Made by a program: the position numbers and the translations under genes. DNA of 46,151 bases, taken from Paraburkholderia metrosideri. GTDB taxonomy: Bacteria > Pseudomonadota > Gammaproteobacteria > Burkholderiales > Burkholderiaceae. Of this stretch, positions 17,345 to 25,160 are shown one piece after another (position 1 is the first letter of the stretch; the number at the start of each line of letters is the position of its first letter). The notes beneath the pieces are model-generated. The model searched no databases, was not told the origin of the DNA, and was given only the letters and a program-made list of their open reading frames with translations. Location of the stretch: contig NZ_CAJHCP010000024.1 of NCBI RefSeq assembly GCF_904848625.1, positions 1 to 46,151 of the forward strand, in the 5' to 3' direction.

Positions 17345-17548
17345 TCACGCCGGAAGCTTGCCCTTTCTGCGCAACACGCCGATTACCTCGTCGATACTAA
17401 TGTTCTTCAGCGGCGACGTACCGGCCACCTTGCGCTCGGCATTAATCGCATCGATGCTTTGCTGCATCGCGGAAGTCTTTGCAGAAATATAGACGGCCAT
17501 ACCGTAACCGAAGCGCTCGGTCAGATCGTTAAACAGAAAGGTTTTCAT
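17345..17548 (-). CDS. Small protein of unknown function, probably Fur-regulated
   Basis: 67 residues beginning MKTFLFNDLTERFGYG, with a helical middle (AMQQSIDAINAERK) and a basic C-terminus (IDEVIGVLRRKGKLPA). It has no signal peptide or cysteines. It is not HemP, the usual small Fur-controlled protein. The ribosome-binding site is weak, but a near-consensus Fur box with an adjacent TATAAT lies 38-60 bp upstream on the same strand, strongly suggesting expression under iron limitation. I do not recognise a family. Confidence 0.6.
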   Translation of the reverse strand: MKTFLFNDLTERFGYGMAVYISAKTSAMQQSIDAINAERKVAGTSPLKNISIDEVIGVLRRKGKLPA

Positions 17549-17585
17549 AGTTCAGGGTCGAGACAGGCCGTCAATTCCATGTAAT

Positions 17586-17600
17586 TGAGAATCATTATCA
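17586..17600 (-). promoter_or_regulatory. Fur box with overlapping promoter
   Basis: TGAGAATCATTATCA matches the 7-1-7 Fur consensus TGATAATnATTATCA at all but one position, and the symmetry extends three bases further on each side. On the minus strand a perfect TATAAT (17606-17601) lies directly upstream, placing the predicted transcription start inside the box, the classic position for iron-dependent repression. Confidence 0.8.
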
Positions 17601-17713
17601 ATTATACAGAAATCCGACGGGTGTGCGCGAACGATCGGAGAGGTCTTCGCGCTCCACTGCCGACGCAGCTCGCGAGCGGACTGAAGACGTGCTGGAAGCT
17701 GAAGCCGAGCGCC

Positions 17714-17932
17714 TCAGTTCGTATGCGCTGCGACCTGCAGAGCTTCCAGCGCATGACTCCCGTCAGTGCGCGCCGTGTCTTCGGCCGGGAAGGTCTGTTC
17801 GCTGTAAGCGATCACCTTAAAGCCGCTCCCCAGCGAGCGCGGGACAGTGATGCCCCAGTGCCAGCCGCCTGCCTGCTCGAAAACATGCAACTGTGGTTCG
17901 GTCCTGCTCATTGACGTGTGAGAGATCATCAT
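17714..17932 (-). CDS. Small hypothetical protein
   Basis: 72 residues. GGGAG lies about 8 bases before the paired ATG codons at 17932/17929. The body (LHVFEQAGGWHWGITVPRSLGSGFKVIAYSEQ-TFPAE) looks like a compact strand-rich domain, with two tryptophans in GGWHWG, and does not look like an out-of-frame shadow. No family recognised. A start at the internal Met (MSRTEPQ) is possible. Confidence 0.5.
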   Translation of the reverse strand: MMISHTSMSRTEPQLHVFEQAGGWHWGITVPRSLGSGFKVIAYSEQTFPAEDTARTDGSHALEALQVAAHTN

Positions 17933-18143
17933 CGCCCGTTCTCCCGTTCTGTCTTTCCCCTAAGCGCACACTTCGATGCGACCACACTCAGTGTAAGACA
18001 CTTTTGCTGCGGTGCAATATAGAGCGTTGTAAAAATGTCATAGGTGTTGCGGGTCACAATTATGAAACGTATCCCCCTCCGTTGTGGTGTGCGACCATGG
18101 ATTGACCGGTTTAGATCTGAAGAACTGGATTAACGGGGGCTTC

Positions 18144-18467
18144 ATGAGTAACCATGCACTCATTTGGGCAGCAGTGCCACATAATAGTGACGGCGTCGTT
18201 TTCTCTATTCGTATTGGCCGCGGGCTTCAACGTTTCCATATATCGCGCCGTGTACTCGAGGACGTATTCGAGCTGGAACGAAAAACCTCGGACGCGAGAC
18301 AACTCGAATTGTTCTATTCATGCCTCAGTCGCATCCTCACTAAAGCTGGTACTAAGCGTTCAATCGCCAGTCGCGATACGGTTGCGCTTCACGCGTCTGA
18401 TTTCATTTCGTCCTCGCGAAGTCAGGACAGGTGGGAACAACACGCGGGCGCACGTGGCGCGATTTAG
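18144..18467 (+). CDS. DUF1488-like protein
   Basis: About 107 residues starting MSNHALIWAAVPH, with GGGGG before the ATG. The pattern (hydrophobic strand VVFSIRIG, then RFHISRRVLEDVFEL, then LELFYSCLSRILTKA and a final TVALHASDF) fits the DUF1488 layout of strand, IS-x-EALED helix, helix containing LxxFxxxRxxI, and a closing L-x-x-x-DF strand. The role of this family is unknown. A longer frame from 18084 lacks a ribosome-binding site. Confidence 0.5.
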   Translation: MSNHALIWAAVPHNSDGVVFSIRIGRGLQRFHISRRVLEDVFELERKTSDARQLELFYSCLSRILTKAGTKRSIASRDTVALHASDFISSSRSQDRWEQHAGARGAI

Positions 18468-18956
18468 GCGGGACCAGATTTGATGATGACGAGGGCCGCG
18501 CAGGGCAGCGCTATTCCAGATGGCGAGTGCCCCGATGCGGCACCCGCAATCAGTTGCTGCCAGACCGAAGCGTCGTTGTTCATTCCACGACATTCTCGCG
18601 ACGGAATCGCGCCGCGATCATCTCGCGCGTATTGATCGACCCTCGCACACGCCATTGCGACGGCGCCTGCTCGCTATTCTCCACCCACCACGCCTCTCGA
18701 TCGACAGCCTTCGTTTGCAGACAGGCTCCGGAAAGCGAACGCCGTCGTGACTATGAAATCACCGATCGATTAGCGATCAGCGTTGCATCGCCTCAAAGAC
18801 TTACTACTCAGTAAGAAAACTTTTTTGGCTCATCAAGGAATAAACCCTCGCAGGGGATGTTTACGTCGACATGACACATGCCGGCTTACGCATCGAGGAA
18901 CGTCCATCTTTGCTGACGGCATCGAACTGGGCAACCTCACCAATGACGAGACAACC
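18468..18956. promoter_or_regulatory. Intergenic region with possible ECF-sigma promoter for the molybdo-oxidoreductase operon
   Basis: No gene supported; short minus-strand frames lack motifs. GGAATAAA at 18837-18844 followed by CGTC at 18864-18867 recalls promoters read by extracytoplasmic-function sigma factors (GGAA-type -35, CGTC-type -10), but the 19-base gap is long. Treat as a suggestion. Confidence 0.3.
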
Positions 18957-19550
18957 TTGAATCCCGCAACGATTCAACCCGCCTGGGTCCGCATCACGCA
19001 TTGGGTCAATGCGCTCGCGGTCGCGTTGATGGTCGCGAGCGGATGGCAGATCTATAACGCGTCGCCGATCTTTCCCGCGATTCAGTTTCCTCCGGCAATC
19101 ACACTAGGTGGTTGGCTCGGCGGAGCTTTGTTATGGCATTTCGCGGTGATGTGGGTCCTCGTGGCGAATTTCCTCATTTATGTCGGCGCGAACATCGCGT
19201 CGGGACGTCTGCGGAAAAAGCTTTTGCCGGTTAGCCCACGATCGCTTGCGACGGATCTCGTCGCTGCGATGCGCGGCAAGCTCGGACATCAGGATCTCTC
19301 ACGCTATAACGCCGTGCAGAAATTGGCGTATCTGGTCGTCATCGCCGATATCGCGCTTCTGATCCTGTCGGGAATGGCGATATGGAAGTCGGTGCAGTTT
19401 CCGCTGCTGCGCACGCTAATGGGCGGATATGACAACGCACGCGTCGTGCACTTCATTGCAATGAGCGTACTGGTTGCATTCTTCGTCCTGCACGTCGTGA
19501 TGGTGGCACTGGTGCCGCGTTCTCTGCTTCTAATGATTCGCGGACGATGA
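18957..19550 (+). CDS. Cytochrome b561-type membrane subunit
   Basis: Four-helix membrane protein of about 197 residues. Histidines placed for two haem b groups: ITHWVNALA in helix 1, LLWHFAVMWV in helix 2, and VVHFIAMS...FVLHVVMVAL in the last helix. It would pass electrons between the quinone pool and a periplasmic partner. The start is uncertain: no ATG lies in the correct place, so I use the TTG at 18957 (LNPATIQPAWVRITHW) with GAG upstream; the frame stays open back to 18783. Its stop overlaps the start of the molybdopterin gene (ATGA), showing translational coupling. Confidence 0.85.
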   Translation: MNPATIQPAWVRITHWVNALAVALMVASGWQIYNASPIFPAIQFPPAITLGGWLGGALLWHFAVMWVLVANFLIYVGANIASGRLRKKLLPVSPRSLATDLVAAMRGKLGHQDLSRYNAVQKLAYLVVIADIALLILSGMAIWKSVQFPLLRTLMGGYDNARVVHFIAMSVLVAFFVLHVVMVALVPRSLLLMIRGR

Positions 19551-20344
19551 CCATGACGTTCAGAAAAAAACCCCAAAAACTCGCGACATCTTTTTCCTCT
19601 CACGCCGACTCCATCATCAAGGACGTGCGAAGCGAATTAAAAGACCCCGCACGCAGGTTACTCGGAAAGCGGATTCTCACGCTCGGCGGCATCGCGATGT
19701 TGTCGGGTTGCGATTTGTCCAATGACAAATCGGTGAACACGATGCTGCGCAAAATGTCGTTCTTCAACGACGACGTACAGGCGCTGCTATTCAATCCGAA
19801 CGAGATGGCGCCGACCTATCCGGAGTCGATGATCACACGGCCGTTTCCGTTCAACGCGTTCTACGACATCGACGATGTGCCCGAGGTCGACCCCGCGACC
19901 TATCGGCTTCAGGTCAACGGTCTGGCGAACGGAAAACGTGTGTGGACGCTGGAAGAACTGCGCGCGCTGCCGCAGGAAAGTCAGATCACGCGGCACATTT
20001 GCATTGAAGGGTGGAGCGCGATCGGCAAATGGGGCGGCGTGCGTTTCGCCGATTTCCTCAGACGCTCCGGCGCCGATACGACGGCCCGCTACGTGGCGTT
20101 TCATTGTGCCGATAACTACTCGACCAGCATCGACATGCCGACCGCGCTGCACGCGCAGACACTGCTCACGCTGACCTACGACGGCCAGGTGTTGCCGCCA
20201 AAGTATGGCTTTCCAATGAAGCTGCGCATGCCGACGAAACTCGGCTACAAGAACCCGAAGCATATCGTCGCGATCAGCGTGACGAACGAATATCCCGGTG
20301 GCTATTGGGAGAACCAGGGCTACAACTGGTTCGGCGGTTCCTGA
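19547..20344 (+). CDS. Molybdopterin-dependent oxidoreductase (sulfite oxidase / MsrP-like fold)
   Basis: Enzyme of 265 residues. The molybdenum-binding cysteine is Cys152 in TRHICIEGWSAIGKWGGV, and the fold continues through HCADNYSTSIDMPTAL and PPKYGFPMKLRMPTKLGYKNPKHI, characteristic of the sulfite-oxidase superfamily. The N-terminus has an Arg-Arg pair (36-37), then a hydrophobic stretch ending LSGC at 52-55, which looks like a Tat-type leader with a lipobox, so it is probably a periplasmic membrane-anchored lipoprotein. Coupled with the cytochrome b561 gene, which would be its electron partner, as MsrP is with MsrQ. The substrate is unknown. Confidence 0.88.
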   Translation: MTMTFRKKPQKLATSFSSHADSIIKDVRSELKDPARRLLGKRILTLGGIAMLSGCDLSNDKSVNTMLRKMSFFNDDVQALLFNPNEMAPTYPESMITRPFPFNAFYDIDDVPEVDPATYRLQVNGLANGKRVWTLEELRALPQESQITRHICIEGWSAIGKWGGVRFADFLRRSGADTTARYVAFHCADNYSTSIDMPTALHAQTLLTLTYDGQVLPPKYGFPMKLRMPTKLGYKNPKHIVAISVTNEYPGGYWENQGYNWFGGS

Positions 20345-20391
20345 TGCTCACTGGTCGCATGTCAACCCAACAGGTCTTTTACGGAGCATCC

Positions 20392-21006
20392 ATGTCTATT
20401 CGTCTGAAACTCGGCATTACTCTCACGACGCTGGCAATGACCGGCGTTGCGCTCGCACAGACGCCCGCGGTCAAACCATCACGCATTCGCGGCGATATCG
20501 TGTCGCTCGACGGCGACGTCCTCAAGGTACATCGCCGCAGCGGCGACACGGTGTCGATCGACCTCAAGCCGACGGTCACCGTATCGGCGGTCAAGTCGAT
20601 GCAGCTTTCGGACATCAAACCCGGTTCTTTCATCGGCACAGCCGCGACGACCGGCACCGATGGCAAGCTGACTGCGACCGAAGTGGTGGTCTTCCCCGAA
20701 GCCGCGCGCGGCACGGGTGAAGGGCACTACGACTGGGATCTGGGCCCGAACAGCTCGATGACCAACGCAAATGTCGACACAGTCGTTCAGGGCACCAGCG
20801 GCCGCGATCTGAAACTGTCGTACAAAGGCGGCAACAATACCGTGACGGTCCCGACCAATGTACCGATCGTCACGTTCACGCCGGCCACCCGCACCGATCT
20901 GACCGCCGGCAAGAAGGTGTTCGTGGTCGCCACGCCCGCATCGCAAGGGACATTCGTCGCACAACGCGTGGTAGTGGAAAAGGACGGCGTCGCGCCGCCG
21001 ATGTAA
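20392..21006 (+). CDS. Secreted DUF5666-like protein
   Basis: 204 residues with signal peptide MSIRLKLGITLTTLAMTGVALA, and GGAG 8 bases before the ATG. Two similar OB-like strand segments are visible: RIRGDIVSLDGDVLKVHRRSGDTVSIDL with IKPGSFIGTAA, and a second with LKLSYKGGNNTVTVP and LTAGKKVFVVATP. This repeated layout is typical of DUF5666-type periplasmic domains. It is 47 bp after the molybdopterin gene and probably in the same operon; a role in protecting or loading the oxidoreductase is conjecture. Confidence 0.72.
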   Translation: MSIRLKLGITLTTLAMTGVALAQTPAVKPSRIRGDIVSLDGDVLKVHRRSGDTVSIDLKPTVTVSAVKSMQLSDIKPGSFIGTAATTGTDGKLTATEVVVFPEAARGTGEGHYDWDLGPNSSMTNANVDTVVQGTSGRDLKLSYKGGNNTVTVPTNVPIVTFTPATRTDLTAGKKVFVVATPASQGTFVAQRVVVEKDGVAPPM

Positions 21007-21139
21007 GCGATTGTCTGACGCGGCTGACCCGATGTGACGGTTACCACTGGCTTACCGGAACCGTCACTGACGGTCATTTTCGCCGCCACCTCAGCGCAGC
21101 GCAGCGGAGGTTATCCGCAACGCCTGCGAAGCTGGAACT

Positions 21140-21730
21140 TCAGAACATCGGGTGAGCGTCTGGATACAGCGCGGTACGCAATGCAAGGCCACCGAGCACG
21201 ACGAAGATCAGCGCCGCCAGGATATGGACTGCCTTGGTCGGCAATCGGTCGGCAAACTTGTGACCCAGATAGATCACCGGCACGTTCGCCAGCATCATGC
21301 CCAGTGTCGTGCCGGCCACGACGCCGAAGAATTCGTGAAATCGCGCGGCGAGCGCCACTGTCACGATCTGGGTTTTGTCTCCCATCTCCGCAATGAAGAA
21401 GGTGATCGCTGTGGTCCCGAAGACGCCCATCGAGTCTTTCACGGGCAGCGCATCCGCGTCGTCGAGCTTGTCCGGAATCAGAATCCATACCGCCATGACC
21501 GCGAACGACGCAACGACGGCCCAGTTCATGATTTCCGGCCTGATGATGCTTGCCAGCCACGCGCCAAGCGCACCCGAGAAGCCGTGGTTGATCAGCGTGG
21601 CAACGAACACGCCGAGCACGATCGGAATGGGTTTGCGATAGCGCGCTGCAAGCACCAGAGAAAGTAGCTGGGTCTTGTCGCCGATCTCCGCGAGACCGAC
21701 CACGCTTGTGGAAACGAGAAATGATTGCAT
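21140..21730 (-). CDS. GDT1/TMEM165 (UPF0016) family manganese exporter
   Basis: Six-helix membrane protein of 196 residues with the family's two inverted signature motifs E-x-G-D-K-T: AEIGDKTQLLSLVLAAR (15-20) and AEMGDKTQIVTVALAAR (115-120). The acidic residues bind the transported cation. Bacterial members (MneA-type) export Mn2+. The long leader holds a yybP-ykoY riboswitch, which senses Mn2+, so gene control and function agree. It protects the cell from excess manganese. Confidence 0.92.
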   Translation of the reverse strand: MQSFLVSTSVVGLAEIGDKTQLLSLVLAARYRKPIPIVLGVFVATLINHGFSGALGAWLASIIRPEIMNWAVVASFAVMAVWILIPDKLDDADALPVKDSMGVFGTTAITFFIAEMGDKTQIVTVALAARFHEFFGVVAGTTLGMMLANVPVIYLGHKFADRLPTKAVHILAALIFVVLGGLALRTALYPDAHPMF

Positions 21731-21775
21731 GGGGGTTGTTATAACCGGGCCGCACGGTCAATGCACGATGACACG

Positions 21776-21928
21776 CACTCCCGCGACCCGGCTGGTGGGA
21801 GTGTGAATCATCGGTCTTGCCAGGCGATTGCTGCGCGCGCCATGGACGGTCTGGCGACCGCTCCAAGTATGTTGACGCGTGCCCCTGAACATTCAGTTCA
21901 AGGCGGCTACTCCCCGAAGAGGCGCCGA
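21776..21928 (-). ncRNA. yybP-ykoY manganese riboswitch
   Basis: Read on the minus strand, the leader contains CGGGGAGTAGCCGCC (plus 21903-21917) and CACGCGTCAACATACTT (plus 21865-21881), the two conserved internal loops of the yybP-ykoY aptamer, with a small hairpin TGAAC-TGAAT-GTTCA between them (plus 21886-21900). Nearer the gene, CACTCCC/GGGAGTG (plus 21776-21782 and 21797-21803) forms a stem that may be the expression platform. No T tract follows, so control is probably at translation or by Rho. Exact 3' boundary of the aptamer is estimated. Confidence 0.88.
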
Positions 21929-21958
21929 TTATAGCCGTCTGACCGTGACACAGGCAAG
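21929..21958 (-). promoter_or_regulatory. Sigma-70 promoter for the riboswitch and manganese exporter
   Basis: Minus-strand TTGCCT (21958-21953), 18 bases, then a perfect TATAAT (21934-21929). Transcription would begin about 7 bases later, a few bases before the conserved GGGGAGTAGC of the aptamer. Confidence 0.7.
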
Positions 21959-22113
21959 GCGATTCGCATCGGGCGTCTTCAATGAAAGCATCTGGAAAGT
22001 AAACTGTGCGCGATTCATGGGGCACGCTTGCTTCGCATTGCCCGCTCGTGATGAGATGGGCGTTGATCTGCCATTCCAGAAACAACGCGTCATTGTCACC
22101 CGTCACACGAGTC

Positions 22114-23184
22114 ATGAATTTGCGTCTTAATCCGGTTCTCACCGCGCTGGTCGCCGCAGCGTTGTTCGGCGCGGCCACTCCGCTAGCCAAGGCATTGCTT
22201 GGCACGATATCGCCGTTCATGGTCGCCGGCCTGTTTTATCTCGGGAGTGGGATCGGACTCGGCGCGGTCATCGTGGCTCGGCGCTTCGGAGCCTTTGGCA
22301 ACCGCCAGGCCACCCATCAGTCGGGCCAGCGGATTCAACGCGCGGAATGGCCCTGGCTCATTGGCGCGATCATCGCCGGGGGCGTGGGTGGACCCGCGCT
22401 CCTGATGCTGGGACTGGTAAGCACACCGGCTGCGTCCAGTTCGCTGCTGCTCAATCTGGAAGGGGTCCTGACAGCCGTCATTGCGTGGGTCGTGTTCCGG
22501 GAGAACGTCGACATCCAGGTGTTTCTCGGGATGATCGCGATTGTCGCGGGCGGCGTGATGCTGTCATGGCAGCCAGGCGATGCGGGGCTCTCGCATGGCT
22601 CCCTTCTGATCGTGGCGGCGTGCGCATGCTGGGCGATCGACAACAACCTGACACGCAAGGTTTCGTCGAACGATGCGCTCGTCATTGCCAGCCTCAAAGG
22701 CTTGATCGCGGGCTCGGTAAATCTGGCGATTGCGCTCGGCGCCGGCGCATCGCTGCCGGCGCCGCCGACAATCGCCGCAGCGATGCTGACGGGGCTCGCC
22801 GGATATGGTGTGAGTCTCGTGCTGTTCGTCGTCGCGCTACGGCATCTCGGGACCGCGCGCACAGGTGCCTATTTCTCGGTGGCGCCGTTATTCGGCGTGG
22901 CGCTGTCTCTCGCGATCTGGCCATCACTGCCATCAATGACTTTCTGGCTTGCCGCAAGCCTGATGGCGCTCGGCATCTGGCTACACGTGCGTGAGCGGCA
23001 CATACACGAACACGTCCACGCATTTCTCGAACACACGCACCGGCATCATCACGACGAGCATCATCAGCACGGACACGATTTTCCCTACAGTGGCGACGAG
23101 CCGCACACGCATCCGCATACTCACGTTCCGATTACGCACACGCACGCGCATTTCCCCGACATTCATCATCGCCATTCGCACTAG
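22114..23184 (+). CDS. EamA/DMT-family transporter with histidine-rich C-terminal tail
   Basis: Inner-membrane protein of 356 residues. Ten hydrophobic segments form two EamA repeats (about 1-145 and 160-290), with LFGAATPLAKALL at the start and PAASSSLLLNLEGVLTAVIAWVVFRENV in the usual position. The last 66 residues contain 25 histidines in HxH and HHxH patterns, ending DIHHRHSH. Such tails bind divalent metals, so the cargo or regulation may involve Ni, Co, Zn or Mn rather than an ordinary metabolite. Start at MNLRLN; the ribosome-binding site is weak (ACGAG). Divergent from the riboswitch-controlled manganese exporter. Confidence 0.85.
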   Translation: MNLRLNPVLTALVAAALFGAATPLAKALLGTISPFMVAGLFYLGSGIGLGAVIVARRFGAFGNRQATHQSGQRIQRAEWPWLIGAIIAGGVGGPALLMLGLVSTPAASSSLLLNLEGVLTAVIAWVVFRENVDIQVFLGMIAIVAGGVMLSWQPGDAGLSHGSLLIVAACACWAIDNNLTRKVSSNDALVIASLKGLIAGSVNLAIALGAGASLPAPPTIAAAMLTGLAGYGVSLVLFVVALRHLGTARTGAYFSVAPLFGVALSLAIWPSLPSMTFWLAASLMALGIWLHVRERHIHEHVHAFLEHTHRHHHDEHHQHGHDFPYSGDEPHTHPHTHVPITHTHAHFPDIHHRHSH

Positions 23185-23326
23185 CAGCTAACCATCTGCA
23201 CGCTGCTGAGCAATAGCGCGGAGATGCAACGCACACTGTCATTTTTACGGGATTTTTTCTTGCGCCGCCTTTGCCGCGACTTCTAGACTTCAGCGTATCC
23301 GATGTCAAACGGGGGACGTCCTGGCG

Positions 23327-23956
23327 ATGCAACATGCAGCTCAGAAAAAAGGCGTGGCGGTGAGTTACCGGCGCGGCCCACTGGCAGGTATCGTCGTGCG
23401 ACGCTTCGATCCGACGCGCGACTCGTTCGATGAAATGACCGCGCTCCTGCATCGGGCCTTTGCACGTCTCGGCACGATGGGACTCAACTGCACCTGCGTG
23501 GATCAGCCCCTCTCGGTCACGCAGACACGCGCAAGCCTGGGCGACTGCTTCGTCGCCGTGTGCAACGGCAGCCTGATCGGAACCATCACGCTTCACACGC
23601 ACGAACGGGCGTCGTCATGCGAGATATACAACCATCCCTATGTCGCTAGCGTGCATCAGTTCGGTGTCGACCCTGCGTGGCAAAACCGCGGAGTGGGGCG
23701 GTTATTACTGGCCTTCGCAGATCACTGGGCCGCGACACGCGGTTACGCGGAGATCGCGCTCGACACACCTCAACCCGCGACGCATCTGCTCGCCTTCTAC
23801 CGGGCGCAAGGATTTCGCATCGTCGACTTCGTGCGGTTCAACGGCAAGCACTACGACAGCGCCATTCTCAGCCGTCCAGCGATTGCCAGCCGGACGCTCG
23901 CGGCATGGACACACCGGCTCGCGCTACCGGTTCGTCACGAAGTCCGCGCCGCGTAG
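23327..23956 (+). CDS. GNAT family N-acetyltransferase
   Basis: 209 residues. The acetyl-CoA site is visible in VHQFGVDPAWQNRGVGRLLL (Q-N-R-G-V-G loop), followed by GYAEIALDTPQPATHLLAFYRAQGFRIVDFVRF, motif B. The N-terminus has four to five strands and helices normal for the fold. Preceded by GGGGGA about 12 bases upstream. The substrate is unknown. Confidence 0.85.
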   Translation: MQHAAQKKGVAVSYRRGPLAGIVVRRFDPTRDSFDEMTALLHRAFARLGTMGLNCTCVDQPLSVTQTRASLGDCFVAVCNGSLIGTITLHTHERASSCEIYNHPYVASVHQFGVDPAWQNRGVGRLLLAFADHWAATRGYAEIALDTPQPATHLLAFYRAQGFRIVDFVRFNGKHYDSAILSRPAIASRTLAAWTHRLALPVRHEVRAA

Positions 23957-24163
23957 GCGATATCCCAAAGTTCATCGTTGACAGATCCATGAGCCTGCAC
24001 ACCAGGGACTCAATGGGTAGTAACATCGTTGCGCCTGCTCCTGTTTCTATTCCATCTGCTGATCGGCGCATCTTCGTTGCGAGTGGGACCGCGTTTGGCG
24101 CGAACCCTCTACTGAATCGAGGAGCGTTCAGCGCACACGTCTGCAAGCGATGAGGGCTCCACG

Positions 24164-25129
24164 ATGAAAGAGTACGACATCAGTACCAATGGCATCTCGT
24201 TGCATGTCACTGAACAAGGCGAGGGACCAGCCGTTATTTTTTGTCACGGTTTTCCGGATACGGCCTATACGTGGCGGCGGCAGATGCAAGCGGTGTCGGC
24301 GGCAGGCTACCGCGCCATCGCGCCTGATATGCGCGGGTACGGGCGCAGTTCCGCACCATCGGACCCAGCCTTGTACACGCCTCTGCAGACAGCCGGCGAC
24401 CTGGTTGGACTGCTCGATGCGCTCGATATCCGCAGCGCTGTTCTCGTCGGTCATGATTGGGGAGCAAGCCATGCGTGGCAAGCGGCGCTGATGCGTCCCG
24501 ACCGCTTCAAGGCGGTGTTCTGCCTCAGCGTTCCTTACGTGCCGCGCGGTGAGACGAGCATCTTCGACAAAATGCGGAAAACCGGACATCAGGATGATTT
24601 CTACATGTTCGACCAGATCCGCGCAGAAGCTGACCAGGCCTGGGCCGACGCTGCCGTGACCATTCCGGGAATTCTCTATTGGGCCTCCGGTTCTGCGCCG
24701 GCGAATGAACGGTGGAGTCCGACCGACCCCGCACGCAGCTTTCGCCGCGCGGCTCCCCGACCGTTGCCGACATGGGTCGCGCCCGATTACGTCGCTCATA
24801 ACGTTGCGGAATTCCAGCGCACCGGCTTTCACGGCGCATTGAACTACTATCGGGCCGCTGAACCGTATTTCTATTTATCCGCTGCGTGGAAGGGGGCGAA
24901 AGTGACTCAGCCTTCATTCTTTATCTGGGGAAAGGCGGACGGTTTGAAAGAACTCTATTCGCTCAGCATCGACAGGATGCGCGCTGGCGCGCCGGGTCTT
25001 ATCGATGCACTCGAACTCGACAACGTGGGCCATTGGGTACAACACGAAGCCCCTGATGTGGTCAACGCCCGTCTTGTCACGTTTCTGCGCACCGTCAGCC
25101 AGCCTGAAGCGAGTCAGACAGGCGTTTAA
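24164..25129 (+). CDS. Alpha/beta hydrolase, epoxide hydrolase-like (first of a tandem pair)
   Basis: 321 residues. Epoxide hydrolase signatures: HGFPD at 28-32 (oxyanion region), DMRGYGRSS, nucleophile Asp98 in GHDWGASHAW and catalytic histidine in DNVGHWVQHE near 298. An Asp nucleophile rather than Ser separates it from esterases and fits epoxide hydrolases or fluoroacetate dehalogenases. A lid domain with Tyr residues (ALNYYRAAEPYFY) is present, supporting epoxide opening. Cytoplasmic. It is followed 31 bp later by a paralogue. Confidence 0.87.
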   Translation: MKEYDISTNGISLHVTEQGEGPAVIFCHGFPDTAYTWRRQMQAVSAAGYRAIAPDMRGYGRSSAPSDPALYTPLQTAGDLVGLLDALDIRSAVLVGHDWGASHAWQAALMRPDRFKAVFCLSVPYVPRGETSIFDKMRKTGHQDDFYMFDQIRAEADQAWADAAVTIPGILYWASGSAPANERWSPTDPARSFRRAAPRPLPTWVAPDYVAHNVAEFQRTGFHGALNYYRAAEPYFYLSAAWKGAKVTQPSFFIWGKADGLKELYSLSIDRMRAGAPGLIDALELDNVGHWVQHEAPDVVNARLVTFLRTVSQPEASQTGV

Positions 25130-25160
25130 TAAACCCATCTTGATCAGGTCACACGTTGCC

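Noticed and set aside
23017..23181. Apparent CA-rich repeat (CACACGCACCGGCATCATCAC-like) that might be a DNA repeat array
   Set aside because: It is explained by the His/Thr codons of the transporter tail and has no constant period.
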